DNA of 64,000 nt from Geothrix oryzae. Lineage in GTDB: Bacteria; Acidobacteriota; Holophagae; Holophagales; Holophagaceae. This document shows positions 16,291-26,348 of the stretch, one piece after another. The notes under the pieces were generated by a model. The model had not been told where the DNA came from and did not search any database. It saw only the letters and a list, made by a program, of their open reading frames with translations. The stretch lies in assembly GCF_030295385.1 (NCBI RefSeq), contig NZ_AP027079.1, forward strand, positions 1,860,001 to 1,924,000, given 5' to 3'. A program made the position numbers and the translations under genes. Position 1 is the stretch's first letter, and each line of letters begins with the position of its first letter.

Positions 16291-16976
16291 GGGGACTCCT
16301 CCTTCTTGAGATGCTGCGCGAGCATGGCCCATAGCAGGCTGGGCTTCGGCTCGCAGTGGGCGTGGGCGGGGGCACCGGCCTTGGCGAAGGCCTCGGCGGT
16401 GGCCTCGCCCCAGGCGAAGCGCTGCACATCCCCGGCCAGGGGCGCGAGGATCTCGGCCTGAAGCGGGCTCAGGGCCAGCACGCCTTCGACCTTGGGCAAG
16501 GGCGGGAACGGCTCCCGGGGAGCCTCGCGGTGGGTGATCCAGGGATGGATGCGCCAGACCGAATCCCGCGCGGCCACTTCCAGATACTCGCGGCTCCGCT
16601 CCCCCCGAGCGAGGATGAAGTCCCCACCCTGGGGAAACCGGGTCTGCAGCAGGTCCCACAGGGCCTCGGCCCGGGCCTCCGAGGGCAGCTGGACATCCAG
16701 GTCCTCCCGCCCCAGGGCATCCGCGGTGCCCGCGCCCTGGACCAGGCAGGTCATCCCGGGAGGCAGGGCCGTGGCAGCCACCTTAGCTCCCGACGGACTC
16801 AGGACCAGCAGCGCCCGGACCTGATCCAGCGGCAGGGGTGGAGCGCCCGCCGTGACCTTCAGACAGGTGAATGAATAGGGAACCGGCCGCCAGCCGGCCT
16901 TGCGCACCGTGTCCGCCAGCGGATGCTGGGCGGGCCGGGCCAGCGCCAGGCGCGGGTGGTGGGCCGAGGGCGTCAT
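16284..16976 (-). CDS. hemD: Uroporphyrinogen-III synthase (divergent)
   Basis: This 230-residue protein occupies the hemD position between hemC and hemB. HemD sequences are poorly conserved; the support here is the length, the bilobed layout with the repeating pattern VRALLVLSPSGAKV and GVLALSPLQAEIL, a late GEATAEAF typical of the family, and operon context. The enzyme closes and inverts ring D of hydroxymethylbilane to give uroporphyrinogen III. It overlaps hemC by four bases (ATGA) and hemB by seven. Assignment rests partly on context, hence lower confidence than its neighbours. Confidence 0.85.
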   Translation of the reverse strand: MTPSAHHPRLALARPAQHPLADTVRKAGWRPVPYSFTCLKVTAGAPPLPLDQVRALLVLSPSGAKVAATALPPGMTCLVQGAGTADALGREDLDVQLPSEARAEALWDLLQTRFPQGGDFILARGERSREYLEVAARDSVWRIHPWITHREAPREPFPPLPKVEGVLALSPLQAEILAPLAGDVQRFAWGEATAEAFAKAGAPAHAHCEPKPSLLWAMLAQHLKKEESPC

Positions 16977-17851
16977 GAGAGGCCGATGCCCTTCAGGACA
17001 CGCGCCAACAGGTCCCGGTCATCCGTCCCCCGGGCCTCAGCCCGGCGGAGTTCACCATCCGGCGCGTAGGCGGCCTGGAGCAGCAGCGACCCATCGGCCT
17101 GGGGGGTGGCCAGCGCCCCCAGCGGCTGCTGGCAGCCGCCGCCGATGCCGGCCAGCACCTGGCGCTCCAGGGCGACGCAGCGGGCGGTCATGGCGTCATG
17201 GATTTCGGCCAGGGCCTCGATCAGATCGGGACGGTCGGCTCGGGCCTCCGCCAGAAGGGCGCCCTGCCCCGGCGCCGAAGGCAGCTCCGCCGCCGTGAGC
17301 GGGCGGACCGTCAGCCCCGAGAGGTCCAGACCCAGCCGCTTCAGGCCCGCCGCGGCGAGCATGGTGGCATGCACGGGCTCGTCCCGGAGGATGCCGTCGC
17401 GCACGCGCTGGAGGCGCGTCTGGACATTGCCCCGGATCCAGGTGAAGCGGGCCTTGGGGAACAGCTGGCTCAGCACGCGCTCGCGGCGCACGGCGCTGGT
17501 GCCGATGACCAGATCCTCCGGGGCGTCCGGCCGCATCACCAGCCAGTCCGAAGGATCCTCGCGATGAGGGATGCAGGCGGACACGATGCCGGCCGGCCGT
17601 TCCAGCGACACATCCTTGAGGCTGTGGATGAGCAGGTCCGCGTGGCCGCCGGCCATGGCGTCCTCCAGCTCCTTGGTGAAGAAGCCGCCACCCACCTGCT
17701 TGTCGAGGGGCCCCTGCAGCCACTGGTCGCCGGAAGTGGAGAATTTGCGCCACGACACTTCGTAGCCTTTCGATTCGAGGAACCTCACCATGGGCTCGGC
17801 CTGGCCGACGGCCAGGGCGGATCCTCGGGTGGCGACCGTGACATGTCTCAT
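16973..17851 (-). CDS. hemC: Porphobilinogen deaminase (hydroxymethylbilane synthase)
   Basis: This 292-residue enzyme polymerises four porphobilinogen units. The cofactor-attachment cysteine is C240 in IGGGCQQPLG. Other family marks are TRGSALAVGQAE near the start, the catalytic HSLKD (76-80; D80), IGTSAVRRE and WIRGNVQTRL. The gene overlaps hemA upstream and hemD downstream by four bases each. Length is slightly below the E. coli enzyme, with all landmarks present. Confidence 0.96.
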   Translation of the reverse strand: MRHVTVATRGSALAVGQAEPMVRFLESKGYEVSWRKFSTSGDQWLQGPLDKQVGGGFFTKELEDAMAGGHADLLIHSLKDVSLERPAGIVSACIPHREDPSDWLVMRPDAPEDLVIGTSAVRRERVLSQLFPKARFTWIRGNVQTRLQRVRDGILRDEPVHATMLAAAGLKRLGLDLSGLTVRPLTAAELPSAPGQGALLAEARADRPDLIEALAEIHDAMTARCVALERQVLAGIGGGCQQPLGALATPQADGSLLLQAAYAPDGELRRAEARGTDDRDLLARVLKGIGLS

Positions 17852-19011
17852 GGCTTGACCACCTCTCCATCTGCGTTGGGCTTGGGCTGGGTCTGGATCA
17901 GGGCGCGGAACGCCAGGGTGCGGCCCCGGGACAGGATCTCCTTGAGGGCTTCGCGCTGGGCTTCGTCGAGCCCCTGCATGGAATCCTCGAGCGCCTTCAC
18001 TTCGGCCTCCAGGGCGCCCCAGGCCGAATCCAGGCGCTCCTGGGCCGAGGCCAGATGGCGCTTGTGGGCCCGCCCGTGGGCCCGGTGCCGCAGGCGCCCT
18101 GCGGCCCCCACGAGGAAGGACTCGGCCTTGAGGGCGGCTTCCGCCCGCTGGGCCCGCGCCGTGGTGGTCTGCGCGAGGAAGGCCGTGAGATCCACCCGGT
18201 GGACCCAGGGCAGCTGCTCCAGGCCCGGTTCCGAGTCCGGCGGCAGCGCCAGGTCGAGGATGCGGAGGATCGGGCGCTTGAGGGTCTGCCAGGCATCCAG
18301 GGTGAAGATCGGTTCGGGGGCGGCCGTGGCGCTGACGATGGCGTCGAAGCCCAGCGGATCCCGCTGGAGCTGGGCCAGCTCCACGACGGGCAGCCCAAGG
18401 GGCTCCGCCAGTTCGTGGGCCTTGCTCCGGGTCCGGTTGGCCACGACGACCTTGAATCCCCGTTCCGGCAGGCGCTGGGCGAGGTACTGCGTCATGGGGC
18501 CCACGCCGACCAGGGCGACGGAGGCCCCCTCAGGGAGGCCTTCGCAGAGATGCTTCAGGGCCACGGTGGCGACGCTGACATTGCCGTCCGCCAGGCCGAG
18601 GCGGGACCGAAGGCGCTGGCCCTCGCGGATCACATCCTCGAACACGGCATGGGCCTCTTCGCCGGCCACGCCCACTTGGCGCGCCTGCTCGAGGGAATCC
18701 TTCATCTGGCCGGGGATTTCACGGTCGCCGAGGTTGGCGGATTCCAACCCAGCCGACATCGCCAGCAGGTGGACCCACGCCTCTTCACCCTCGTAGCGCC
18801 GCACGCCGGGTCCAGGGTCCAGAGCCGCGGGATTTCCGCCCCAGACCAGCCACAGCACCCGCTGGCAGGTGGCCAGGTAGACCAGCTCGCGGGCGCCGGT
18901 CTGCTTCTGCCATTCCCGGAGCCGGGCCGGCACGCCGTCCCGGACCACATGCTGCGCCACCACGTCCAGATCGTGGATGGGGGCGTGAAAGCTGATCAGC
19001 ACGGGTTCCAT
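17848..19011 (-). CDS. hemA: Glutamyl-tRNA reductase
   Basis: This enzyme reduces glutamyl-tRNA to glutamate-1-semialdehyde, the committed step of the C5 pathway. The catalytic cysteine lies in YLATCQRVLWL near the N-terminus; the expected STCNR-type motif is slightly divergent. The NADPH domain shows VALVGVGPMTQYLAQRL and VVVANRTRSKA, followed by a C-terminal dimerisation helix. The start is uncertain: ATG 19011 begins right before the first strand and has GGGG six bases upstream, while ATG 19053 and TTG 19074 would add 14 or 21 residues. It is followed by hemC (four-base overlap) and preceded by aroC on the same strand. Confidence 0.9.
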   Translation of the reverse strand: MEPVLISFHAPIHDLDVVAQHVVRDGVPARLREWQKQTGARELVYLATCQRVLWLVWGGNPAALDPGPGVRRYEGEEAWVHLLAMSAGLESANLGDREIPGQMKDSLEQARQVGVAGEEAHAVFEDVIREGQRLRSRLGLADGNVSVATVALKHLCEGLPEGASVALVGVGPMTQYLAQRLPERGFKVVVANRTRSKAHELAEPLGLPVVELAQLQRDPLGFDAIVSATAAPEPIFTLDAWQTLKRPILRILDLALPPDSEPGLEQLPWVHRVDLTAFLAQTTTARAQRAEAALKAESFLVGAAGRLRHRAHGRAHKRHLASAQERLDSAWGALEAEVKALEDSMQGLDEAQREALKEILSRGRTLAFRALIQTQPKPNADGEVVKP

Positions 19012-19086
19012 ATCGGACCCCATGATCAGTTCAGGCGAACGGGGCTCCGTCATCGCTTCGTCACACCTTTTCAAAAGTGGCCGTCA

Positions 19087-20217
19087 TCACAACGGACGCG
19101 CCAGGAGCGCGTCCACCGCGGTCCAGTCCCATTCGCCGAGGGTAGCCACGGACCCCTCGCGGAGCGACTGCTGCGTCAGCCAGGCGTCATAGATCACCAG
19201 GGCGCACATGGCCTCCGCCACTGGCACGATGCGGGGCGCGATGCAGGGATCATGGCGGCCCTTCGTAGAGATGTCCGCAGGTTGGCCGGCGCGGTCGATG
19301 GTCTTCTGGGCCTTGGCGATGGAGCTGGTGGGCTTCACCGCCAACCGCACCACCACGGGCGCGCCCGTGCTGATGCCGCCCAGGGTGCCGCCGGCATCGT
19401 TCTTCAGCGGCCCCGCGGGGCCCAGGGGATCGTTGTTCTCGCTGCCCCGCCGTCGCGCGCTCTCGAAGCCCGCGCCCAGTTCCACGCCCTTCACCGCCCC
19501 GATGGACATGCAGGCCAGGGCCAGCAGACCATCCAGCTTGCCGAAGGCAGGGTCGCCGAGACCGACCGGCAGCCCCTCGATCCAGACTTCGCACACGCCC
19601 CCCACGCTGTCGCCCTCCGCCCGGGCGGCCTCCACCGCGGCCCGCTGGGAGGCGAAGGCCTCGCCATCCGCCACCCGGAGCGGGTTGGACTCCACGAAGG
19701 CCCAGTCCACGGCCGTTCCGGCGATTCCCGCGATCTCCCGGTTGAAGCCGCGCACCGTCACGCCGAGGGCCGCCAGCTGCTGCTTGGCCCAGGCCCCCGC
19801 GGCCACCCGGGCCAGGGTCTCCCGGCCGCTGCTCCGCCCGCCGCCCCGCGGATCGCGGAGGCCGTACTTGCGATCGTAAGTGAGATCCGCGTGGCCCGGC
19901 CGGAAGAGGTCCGCGATGGCCCGGTAGTCACTGCTCTTCTGGTTTTCGTTGAACACCGCCAGCGCGATGGGATGCCCCGTGGTCAGCCCCTCGAACACGC
20001 CGCTCAACACCTGCACGCGGTCCGCCTCGCTCCGGGGCGTCACCAGGTCCGACTGGCCGGGCCTGCGCCGGTCCAGCTCCCTCTGGATGGCCTCCACATC
20101 GAAGGGCAGCCCGGGTTTCACCCCATCCATCACGACGCCGACCGCGGCCCCATGGCTCTCCCCGAAGGTGAGGATGCGGAAGGCCCGGCCGAAGGTGGAG
20201 GGGGAATCGAAGAGCAT
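19087..20217 (-). CDS. aroC: Chorismate synthase
   Basis: This 376-residue FMN-dependent enzyme converts EPSP to chorismate, precursor of aromatic amino acids, folate and (through futalosine) menaquinone. Diagnostic motifs are FGESHG (18-23), RRRPGQ, the long GLRDPRGGGRSSGRETL and the late GRHDPCIAPRIVP. It lies between a glycosyltransferase (15-base gap) and hemA on the same strand. Linking aroC to the heme genes is unusual, but there is no sign of transfer: composition matches the neighbours. Confidence 0.96.
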   Translation of the reverse strand: MLFDSPSTFGRAFRILTFGESHGAAVGVVMDGVKPGLPFDVEAIQRELDRRRPGQSDLVTPRSEADRVQVLSGVFEGLTTGHPIALAVFNENQKSSDYRAIADLFRPGHADLTYDRKYGLRDPRGGGRSSGRETLARVAAGAWAKQQLAALGVTVRGFNREIAGIAGTAVDWAFVESNPLRVADGEAFASQRAAVEAARAEGDSVGGVCEVWIEGLPVGLGDPAFGKLDGLLALACMSIGAVKGVELGAGFESARRRGSENNDPLGPAGPLKNDAGGTLGGISTGAPVVVRLAVKPTSSIAKAQKTIDRAGQPADISTKGRHDPCIAPRIVPVAEAMCALVIYDAWLTQQSLREGSVATLGEWDWTAVDALLARPL

Positions 20218-20232
20218 CGAACCAGTCTACCT

Positions 20233-21459
20233 TCAGGCTTCCCGTAGCAGCGCCATCAACTGGGGCCCCACGGCCTCGACGCCGTACCGGCTGCGGCAGG
20301 CACGATCCGCCACGGCCCGGCGACGGTCCGCCTCCGCGTCATCCAGGCTCCAGATCTCATGGAGGGCCCCGGCCAGCGCCTCCGGTGCGAAGGCATCCAC
20401 CGCCCATCCGAGGCGGCCGCCATCCAGGATCTCCAGAGGACCGCCGTGATCCGGTCCCACCAGGAGTAGCCCCTTGGCGGCGGCTTCCGGATAGACCATG
20501 CCGAACGGTTCGTCCAGCGTGAGCAGAGCGAAGACATCGCAGGCCTCATAGACCTGGAGGAGCTCCTCGTCGGGAAGATAGCCGTGGAAGCGGACGGAAC
20601 CGGCGGGGCAGAGATCCGCGGCCAGGGCTTCCAGGCGCGTCCGGAACGGCCCCGTCCCCACCACATGGAGTTCGCAGGGCACGGGGCTGGCCGCCTGGAA
20701 CTGCTGGAAACCGCGAATGACCGTATCGATGTTCTTCAGCACCTCGAGCCGCGAGTGGACCAGCACCCGCCGCACGGACCGCTCCAGCCCGCTGCGGTTC
20801 CGCCCCCCTTCAGGGAAGCGCACGATGGGATAGATCACCTCGTCCCGGCAGCGGCCGTAGATCCGCCGCGCATTGTCCCGGCTGAACTCGCTGATGGCGT
20901 AGATGAGGTCGAGCCCCCGGGTGACCTCCAGGTCGTAGGTGTGACGGGCCCTGAGGCTCGTGTTGCGCCTCATCCCCTGATCGTGGCCCTCGAGGGCGAG
21001 GGAGAAGGCGCGGGTGGCCTCCTCCGGACCTTCGCCGAGCGTGGCGGCAAGGCGCGCGGCCAGGGCCGGATTCGCATTCCTCATGTGGATGCTTCGCGGT
21101 GGCTCATTGCACTGCCAGATCTTGCGACTCTGGATGGGCGCGGCCCCGAGCATGGCGCTGGCCGGGAAGTTGTGGGCGATCACCAGGTCGTACGGCTTCA
21201 GCGCCTCGGCGGCGCGAAGCCCCCGCCGCCGGAGCTTGGCCAGGCGACCCAGGCCGTACAGAGGATCGGACCAGTGCCGCTTCAACACTGTGCGCACGGG
21301 AATCCCCGCCAGCCGTTCGGACCAGCGGGCCTCATCGAACCCGAGGGTCACGATTTCCGGCCCGGCCCCCTGGGCCCGGAAATGCTGCGCCTGCGCCGCC
21401 ACCAGGAGTTCGGCGCCGCCCACGGCCTCGAAAGCTGGATGAAAGATGCCAAGGCGCAT
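20233..21459 (-). CDS. Glycosyltransferase, GT4-like
   Basis: This 408-residue protein is a GT-B-fold glycosyltransferase. The N-terminal domain begins with FHPAFEAVGGAELL, typical of GT4 acceptor domains. The C-terminal Rossmann domain shows VLVHSRLEVLKNIDTVI, ELHVVGTGPF, FHGYLPDEELLQVYEACDV and the donor-binding EPFGMVYPEAAAKG. It probably adds a sugar to a surface polysaccharide or lipid on the cytoplasmic face. It is divergent from the GDP-deoxysugar genes, which could supply its donor, but it is also first in the co-directional aroC-hem block. Acceptor and donor are unknown. Confidence 0.85.
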   Translation of the reverse strand: MRLGIFHPAFEAVGGAELLVAAQAQHFRAQGAGPEIVTLGFDEARWSERLAGIPVRTVLKRHWSDPLYGLGRLAKLRRRGLRAAEALKPYDLVIAHNFPASAMLGAAPIQSRKIWQCNEPPRSIHMRNANPALAARLAATLGEGPEEATRAFSLALEGHDQGMRRNTSLRARHTYDLEVTRGLDLIYAISEFSRDNARRIYGRCRDEVIYPIVRFPEGGRNRSGLERSVRRVLVHSRLEVLKNIDTVIRGFQQFQAASPVPCELHVVGTGPFRTRLEALAADLCPAGSVRFHGYLPDEELLQVYEACDVFALLTLDEPFGMVYPEAAAKGLLLVGPDHGGPLEILDGGRLGWAVDAFAPEALAGALHEIWSLDDAEADRRRAVADRACRSRYGVEAVGPQLMALLREA

Positions 21460-21603
21460 CAGGTCCCCTCCACATACCGCGCCATCACCGCTCTGCCCGG
21501 GAAAGCCTAGATGCTAGCATTTCGCCAAGCCTCGCCAGGCGATGCCCACGCCCGGCCCCGGCGGAGTTGGAGCCGCCACCCGATGAACGCTGGAGAGACA
21601 TGC

Positions 21604-22473
21604 ATGAAAGTCCTGGTGGTGGGAGGCTCCGGTTTCATCGGCAGGGCCCTGGCGGCCCGGCTTCTGGATGCGGGCCACGAGGTCGACATCTGGGACCGGG
21701 TCCGGGGTGAGGAAGGCCCGCGGCTGCGGTGCCATGCCGTGGACCTGCTCGGCGACGAGGATCTGCCTCGACCCACGGGCCGCCCGTGGGATGCGGCCTT
21801 CCACCTCGCGGCCTATTCGGTTCCCGGCATGGCATGGACCCAGGACCTGATCATGGCCAACCTCCGCATGACGGCGCGGGTCTTCGATCACCTGGCGGAA
21901 GCGGCGCCCGGGTGCCGGGCCATCTTCACTTCCAGCGCCTTCGTCTACGCCCCGGCCTCCCATCGGATCCAGGAGACGGATCCCCTCGGAGCCGTCCATC
22001 CCTACGCCCTCTCCAAGCACCTGGGGGAAACCTGGGCCTTGAGTCACCAGCAGGCTCTAAAAGTGTTCATCGTGCGCCCTTTCAACCAGGTCGGCCCCGG
22101 CATGGCCGCCGGCCTGCTCGTGCCTGAGCTGATGGAGCGCCTCCGGGGCGGCGAGAACCCCATCCGGATGCGAGGCCGGGACGACATCCGCGACTTCCTC
22201 GACTGGCGGGACGCCATGGATGCCTACCTGCGGCTCCTGGAAGTCGATGCGCCCAGCGGCTCTATCTGGAACCTCTGTTCAGGGCGCGCCACCCGGGTGT
22301 CCGAGCTGGTCCGCGCCCTGCTCCTGGCCTGCGGCCGGGAGTACCCGATCGCGTTCGCCGATCCGGCCGTGGAATCCATGGTCGGCGACCCTTCCCGCCT
22401 CATGGCGGCGACGGGATGGGCCCCTTCCCGCAGCCTGCAGGACACCGCCGAAGCCATCGCCGCCGCCCGGTGA
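21604..22473 (+). CDS. NAD(P)-dependent sugar epimerase/reductase, GDP-4-keto-6-deoxymannose reductase-like
   Basis: This 289-residue extended short-chain dehydrogenase has the cofactor loop GGSGFIG near residue 7, the Ser motif FTSSAFVY, and the catalytic Tyr/Lys pair in [11 protein letters not shown] near 134-138. The segment [10 protein letters not shown] and the later [10 protein letters not shown] resemble Rmd, which makes GDP-rhamnose from the Gmd product. Gmd is the very next gene, which supports this reading; a GDP-fucose synthase or another epimerase remains possible. ATG 21604 has GGAGAG upstream; a second ATG 21 bases earlier is the alternative start. The 144-base divergent gap before it shows no other gene. 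Confidence 0.8.
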   Translation: MKVLVVGGSGFIGRALAARLLDAGHEVDIWDRVRGEEGPRLRCHAVDLLGDEDLPRPTGRPWDAAFHLAAYSVPGMAWTQDLIMANLRMTARVFDHLAEAAPGCRAIFTSSAFVYAPASHRIQETDPLGAVHPYALSKHLGETWALSHQQALKVFIVRPFNQVGPGMAAGLLVPELMERLRGGENPIRMRGRDDIRDFLDWRDAMDAYLRLLEVDAPSGSIWNLCSGRATRVSELVRALLLACGREYPIAFADPAVESMVGDPSRLMAATGWAPSRSLQDTAEAIAAAR

Positions 22474-22547
22474 AGCGGCCCGGCCTGCCCTTCCTTCCAC
22501 CCCTCCCGACCGGTAAAGTGAAGGTTTCCATTCGATCCGAGGAACCC

Positions 22548-23591
<1,044 letters not shown>

Positions 23592-23595
23592 TCCC

Positions 23596-24564
23596 ATGAG
23601 CGGAGGGTTCAAGGGGTTTTTCCAGCGCCTGGGCCGCATCGGGTCCAGCCGCCACAAGCGCAGAATCCACTACATCAAGGCCGAGATGGTGGGCCTCCGC
23701 CGCCAGATGGCCGTCACTCTCGAACTCGCCGGTGGGGCTGAAGCACGGCGCGTGGCGGCCCTGCCGCCCCGCACGCCGCTTTCGGAGACGGAATTCAAGG
23801 TCTATTCCCAGTTTGGGGACGACGGCATCATCCAGTACCTCATCAGCCACCTCCCCGCCGTCCCGACCTTCGTGGAGTTCGGCGTGGAGGACTACACCGA
23901 GGCCAACACCCGCTTCCTCCTGGCCCACAACCAGTGGCGGGGTTTGATCCTGGACGGCCGGCCCGACCTGGATGCCGTGGTGGCGGCCCAGGGTCTTCCG
24001 ATGCTCTACGACCTCGAGGTGCGCAGCGCCTTCATCACCGCCGAGAACATCAACGACCTAATTCTCGGGGCCGGATTTTCCGGGGAGATCGGGCTCCTCA
24101 GCATCGACATCGACGGCAATGACTACTGGGTGTGGAGGGCCATTACCTGCGTCCAGCCCCAGATCGTCGTCGCCGAATACAACGCGGTGTTCGGGCCGGA
24201 CCGGGCGGTCACCATCCCCTACTCGCCGGCGTTTGAACGCTCCCAGGCCCACCACTCCTACCTCTATTTCGGGGCTTCCCTCCGCGCGCTCTGCCGGCTC
24301 GCCGAAGAGAAGGGATACGCCTTCGTGGGCTGCAACCAGGCCGGCAACAACGCCTACTTCGTCCGCCAGGACCTGTCGGGTTCCTTCCAGGTCGTCTCGC
24401 CCGAGGCGGGCTTCGTGGACAGCCGGTTCCGGGAGTCCCGCGACGAACAGGGCCGCATGAACCGGTTGGCCGGGGCCGCCCGCCTGGAGGCCATCGCCGA
24501 TCTGCCCGTGGCGGATCTGGAATCCGGCCAGACCATCCCGCTGCGGGATCTGCGGTCCCGATGA
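23596..24564 (+). CDS. FkbM-like putative methyltransferase of surface-polysaccharide locus
   Basis: This 322-residue protein begins four bases after gmd. A basic N-terminus (about 1-45) precedes a Rossmann-like core: FVEFGVEDYTEANTRFLL near 95-112, the strand ending GLILDG, and the acidic motif SIDIDGNDYWVW near 172-183, which resemble SAM-binding motifs of FkbM-type methyltransferases. The later QAGNNAYFVRQDL is also strongly patterned. It may modify a deoxysugar made by the upstream genes. I am not certain of the enzymatic class; a non-methylating relative is possible. It overlaps the next gene by four bases. Confidence 0.6.
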   Translation: MSGGFKGFFQRLGRIGSSRHKRRIHYIKAEMVGLRRQMAVTLELAGGAEARRVAALPPRTPLSETEFKVYSQFGDDGIIQYLISHLPAVPTFVEFGVEDYTEANTRFLLAHNQWRGLILDGRPDLDAVVAAQGLPMLYDLEVRSAFITAENINDLILGAGFSGEIGLLSIDIDGNDYWVWRAITCVQPQIVVAEYNAVFGPDRAVTIPYSPAFERSQAHHSYLYFGASLRALCRLAEEKGYAFVGCNQAGNNAYFVRQDLSGSFQVVSPEAGFVDSRFRESRDEQGRMNRLAGAARLEAIADLPVADLESGQTIPLRDLRSR

Positions 24565-26348
24565 AATCCCCGGCCCCGGTTCTGCTCCTGTCGGTCTCCC
24601 TGATCGCCCAGGGTCCGCGCTTCACCGTCCGCGACGCCATCCAGGCGGAGTGGCTGCGCCAGCCCCTGTCCTTCACCGAGGAACAGACGAAAGCGCTGCC
24701 TCCGGCGGACCGAACCCGGCTCGGGCGGACCCTGCAGCGCATCGGCGCCCCCGGCGGGCCCGCCCTGCTGCCCCCGGAGCTGGACAAGCCCACGCTCGGC
24801 CTCTGGGAGGCCCAGGCCGCGACCGCTCGGACGCCCCAGCAGCGGTTCACGGCGCTCTTCTTCCTGAATCGCCTGAAGAGCCCGAAGGCCTTGATGGCTC
24901 TGGCGGGCCTCTCCCCCGCCGATGCCCAGACCTGGCCGAAGCACCTGCACCTCGAAGCCGCCCTCGCCACGGCCCGCCTGAATGGCTCGGAGGCCTCTCC
25001 CGAACTCCTGGCCTTCCTCGATGCCATGCGGAAGGTGGGCAAGGTCGATCCTGTGCGGGCCCAGGCTGCTCGTCTGCGGCTGATGATGGCCGGGAAGGAA
25101 GCCGGGCTGCTCCCGCCTGTGAAAGCCACGCCGGGGAGCCTCCTGGCCCTGATGGATGCCTGGAACCGGGCACCCTGGCCCCAGCGCCGGGACCTGGCGC
25201 TGAGCGCCTTCTCCAGCCTCTCACCTCAGTCTCCGGCCTGGCCAAGGCTGGGTCTCGTCCCGCCCAGCCAGGAGGTTCTGAACCGCAGCTGCGTGGGCCT
25301 CCTGTCCCGGCTGGCCGAAGGTGTTCCCAGCCCCGCTCCCGCCGAAGCCTTCCAGGTCAGCGGCACACCCTGGCCCTGCTCGGCCCATCCGTTGGCCCTG
25401 TGGTACGGGTTCCAGGCGCTGGCCAAGGTGGAGATCCCGCTTCCCGGCCTTCGCCCGGCTCTGGCCCAGGCCCCCCCTCTCGGCGCCTCCAGCCCGCTGC
25501 TGCTGGGTGTCCTGCTTCCAGCTCTCCGGCGTCAGGATCCCCAGCAGGCGGACCGGGTCCGGGCCCAGCTGCTGGAAGGACCGGGGGCCATCCCCCGGGC
25601 TGCGGCCATCGAGGATCTCCCCGCCGCCCCCGAGGACCTCGCGGCCCTCACTCAGTGCACTTGGCGCGACGACCAGTTCGAGACCCAGCAGACCCTCATC
25701 CACAGCTACGCCCGCTGGAAGATGGCGCCGGAGGATCAGAAGGCGCAGCTTCAGCCCTGGCTCCAGCACCCCAACTGGACCTGCCGCTGGGAGGCCTACC
25801 AGGCCCTGCTGAAGCTGGACCCGCGGACGCCGTGGCCCGGCGCGCCGAACCCCACCGCGGCCGACCAGGCCATCCTGGACGAAGCCATCCGCCTCGCCGA
25901 ACGGGGAAAGCCCGTCCGCCTTCGCCTCTCCCTCAACGGAAAGCGCCGCTTGACGCTCCGGCTCGATCCCCGGGTGGCACCCATGAATGTCGCCAACCTG
26001 GTGCTGCTGGCCCGGAAGGGCTATTTCAACGGCCGCCTGGTGCCCCGCGTGGTGCCGGACTTCGTCGTGCAGATGGGCAGCCCCGTGGACACCATGGATG
26101 GCGGTCCCGGCCATACGGTGCGCTGCGAGAACTCGCTCGACTGGTACGGCCCCGGCAGCGTGGGCATGGCCCTGTCCGGGAAGGATACCGGTGGCAGCCA
26201 GTTCTTCATCACCACCAATGCCACGCCACACCTCACGGGCCGGTACACGCGCCTCGGCGAGGTGGAGGATCCCGACCGGGCCCTGAAGATCCTCGATGAT
26301 ATGGACCTGGGCGCGAAGATCCTGTCCATCACCGTCCTCGAGCCGTGA
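24561..26348 (+). CDS. Secreted cyclophilin with long helical N-terminal region
   Basis: This 595-residue protein has a short signal peptide (about 1-18), an Ala/Leu/Pro-rich N-terminal region of roughly 430 residues that looks like loosely repeated helical pairs, and a C-terminal cyclophilin-type prolyl isomerase domain (about 448-590). Cyclophilin signs are PMNVANLVLLARKGYFNG, VPDFVVQMGSP, SVGMALSGKDTGGSQFFIT and HLTGRYTRLGEV. Most bacterial cyclophilins are only the last 150-180 residues, so the extension is unusual and may bind clients. Four-base overlaps with both neighbours place it in the same transcription unit as the sugar genes and the outer-membrane protein. Confidence 0.85.
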   Translation: MKSPAPVLLLSVSLIAQGPRFTVRDAIQAEWLRQPLSFTEEQTKALPPADRTRLGRTLQRIGAPGGPALLPPELDKPTLGLWEAQAATARTPQQRFTALFFLNRLKSPKALMALAGLSPADAQTWPKHLHLEAALATARLNGSEASPELLAFLDAMRKVGKVDPVRAQAARLRLMMAGKEAGLLPPVKATPGSLLALMDAWNRAPWPQRRDLALSAFSSLSPQSPAWPRLGLVPPSQEVLNRSCVGLLSRLAEGVPSPAPAEAFQVSGTPWPCSAHPLALWYGFQALAKVEIPLPGLRPALAQAPPLGASSPLLLGVLLPALRRQDPQQADRVRAQLLEGPGAIPRAAAIEDLPAAPEDLAALTQCTWRDDQFETQQTLIHSYARWKMAPEDQKAQLQPWLQHPNWTCRWEAYQALLKLDPRTPWPGAPNPTAADQAILDEAIRLAERGKPVRLRLSLNGKRRLTLRLDPRVAPMNVANLVLLARKGYFNGRLVPRVVPDFVVQMGSPVDTMDGGPGHTVRCENSLDWYGPGSVGMALSGKDTGGSQFFITTNATPHLTGRYTRLGEVEDPDRALKILDDMDLGAKILSITVLEP

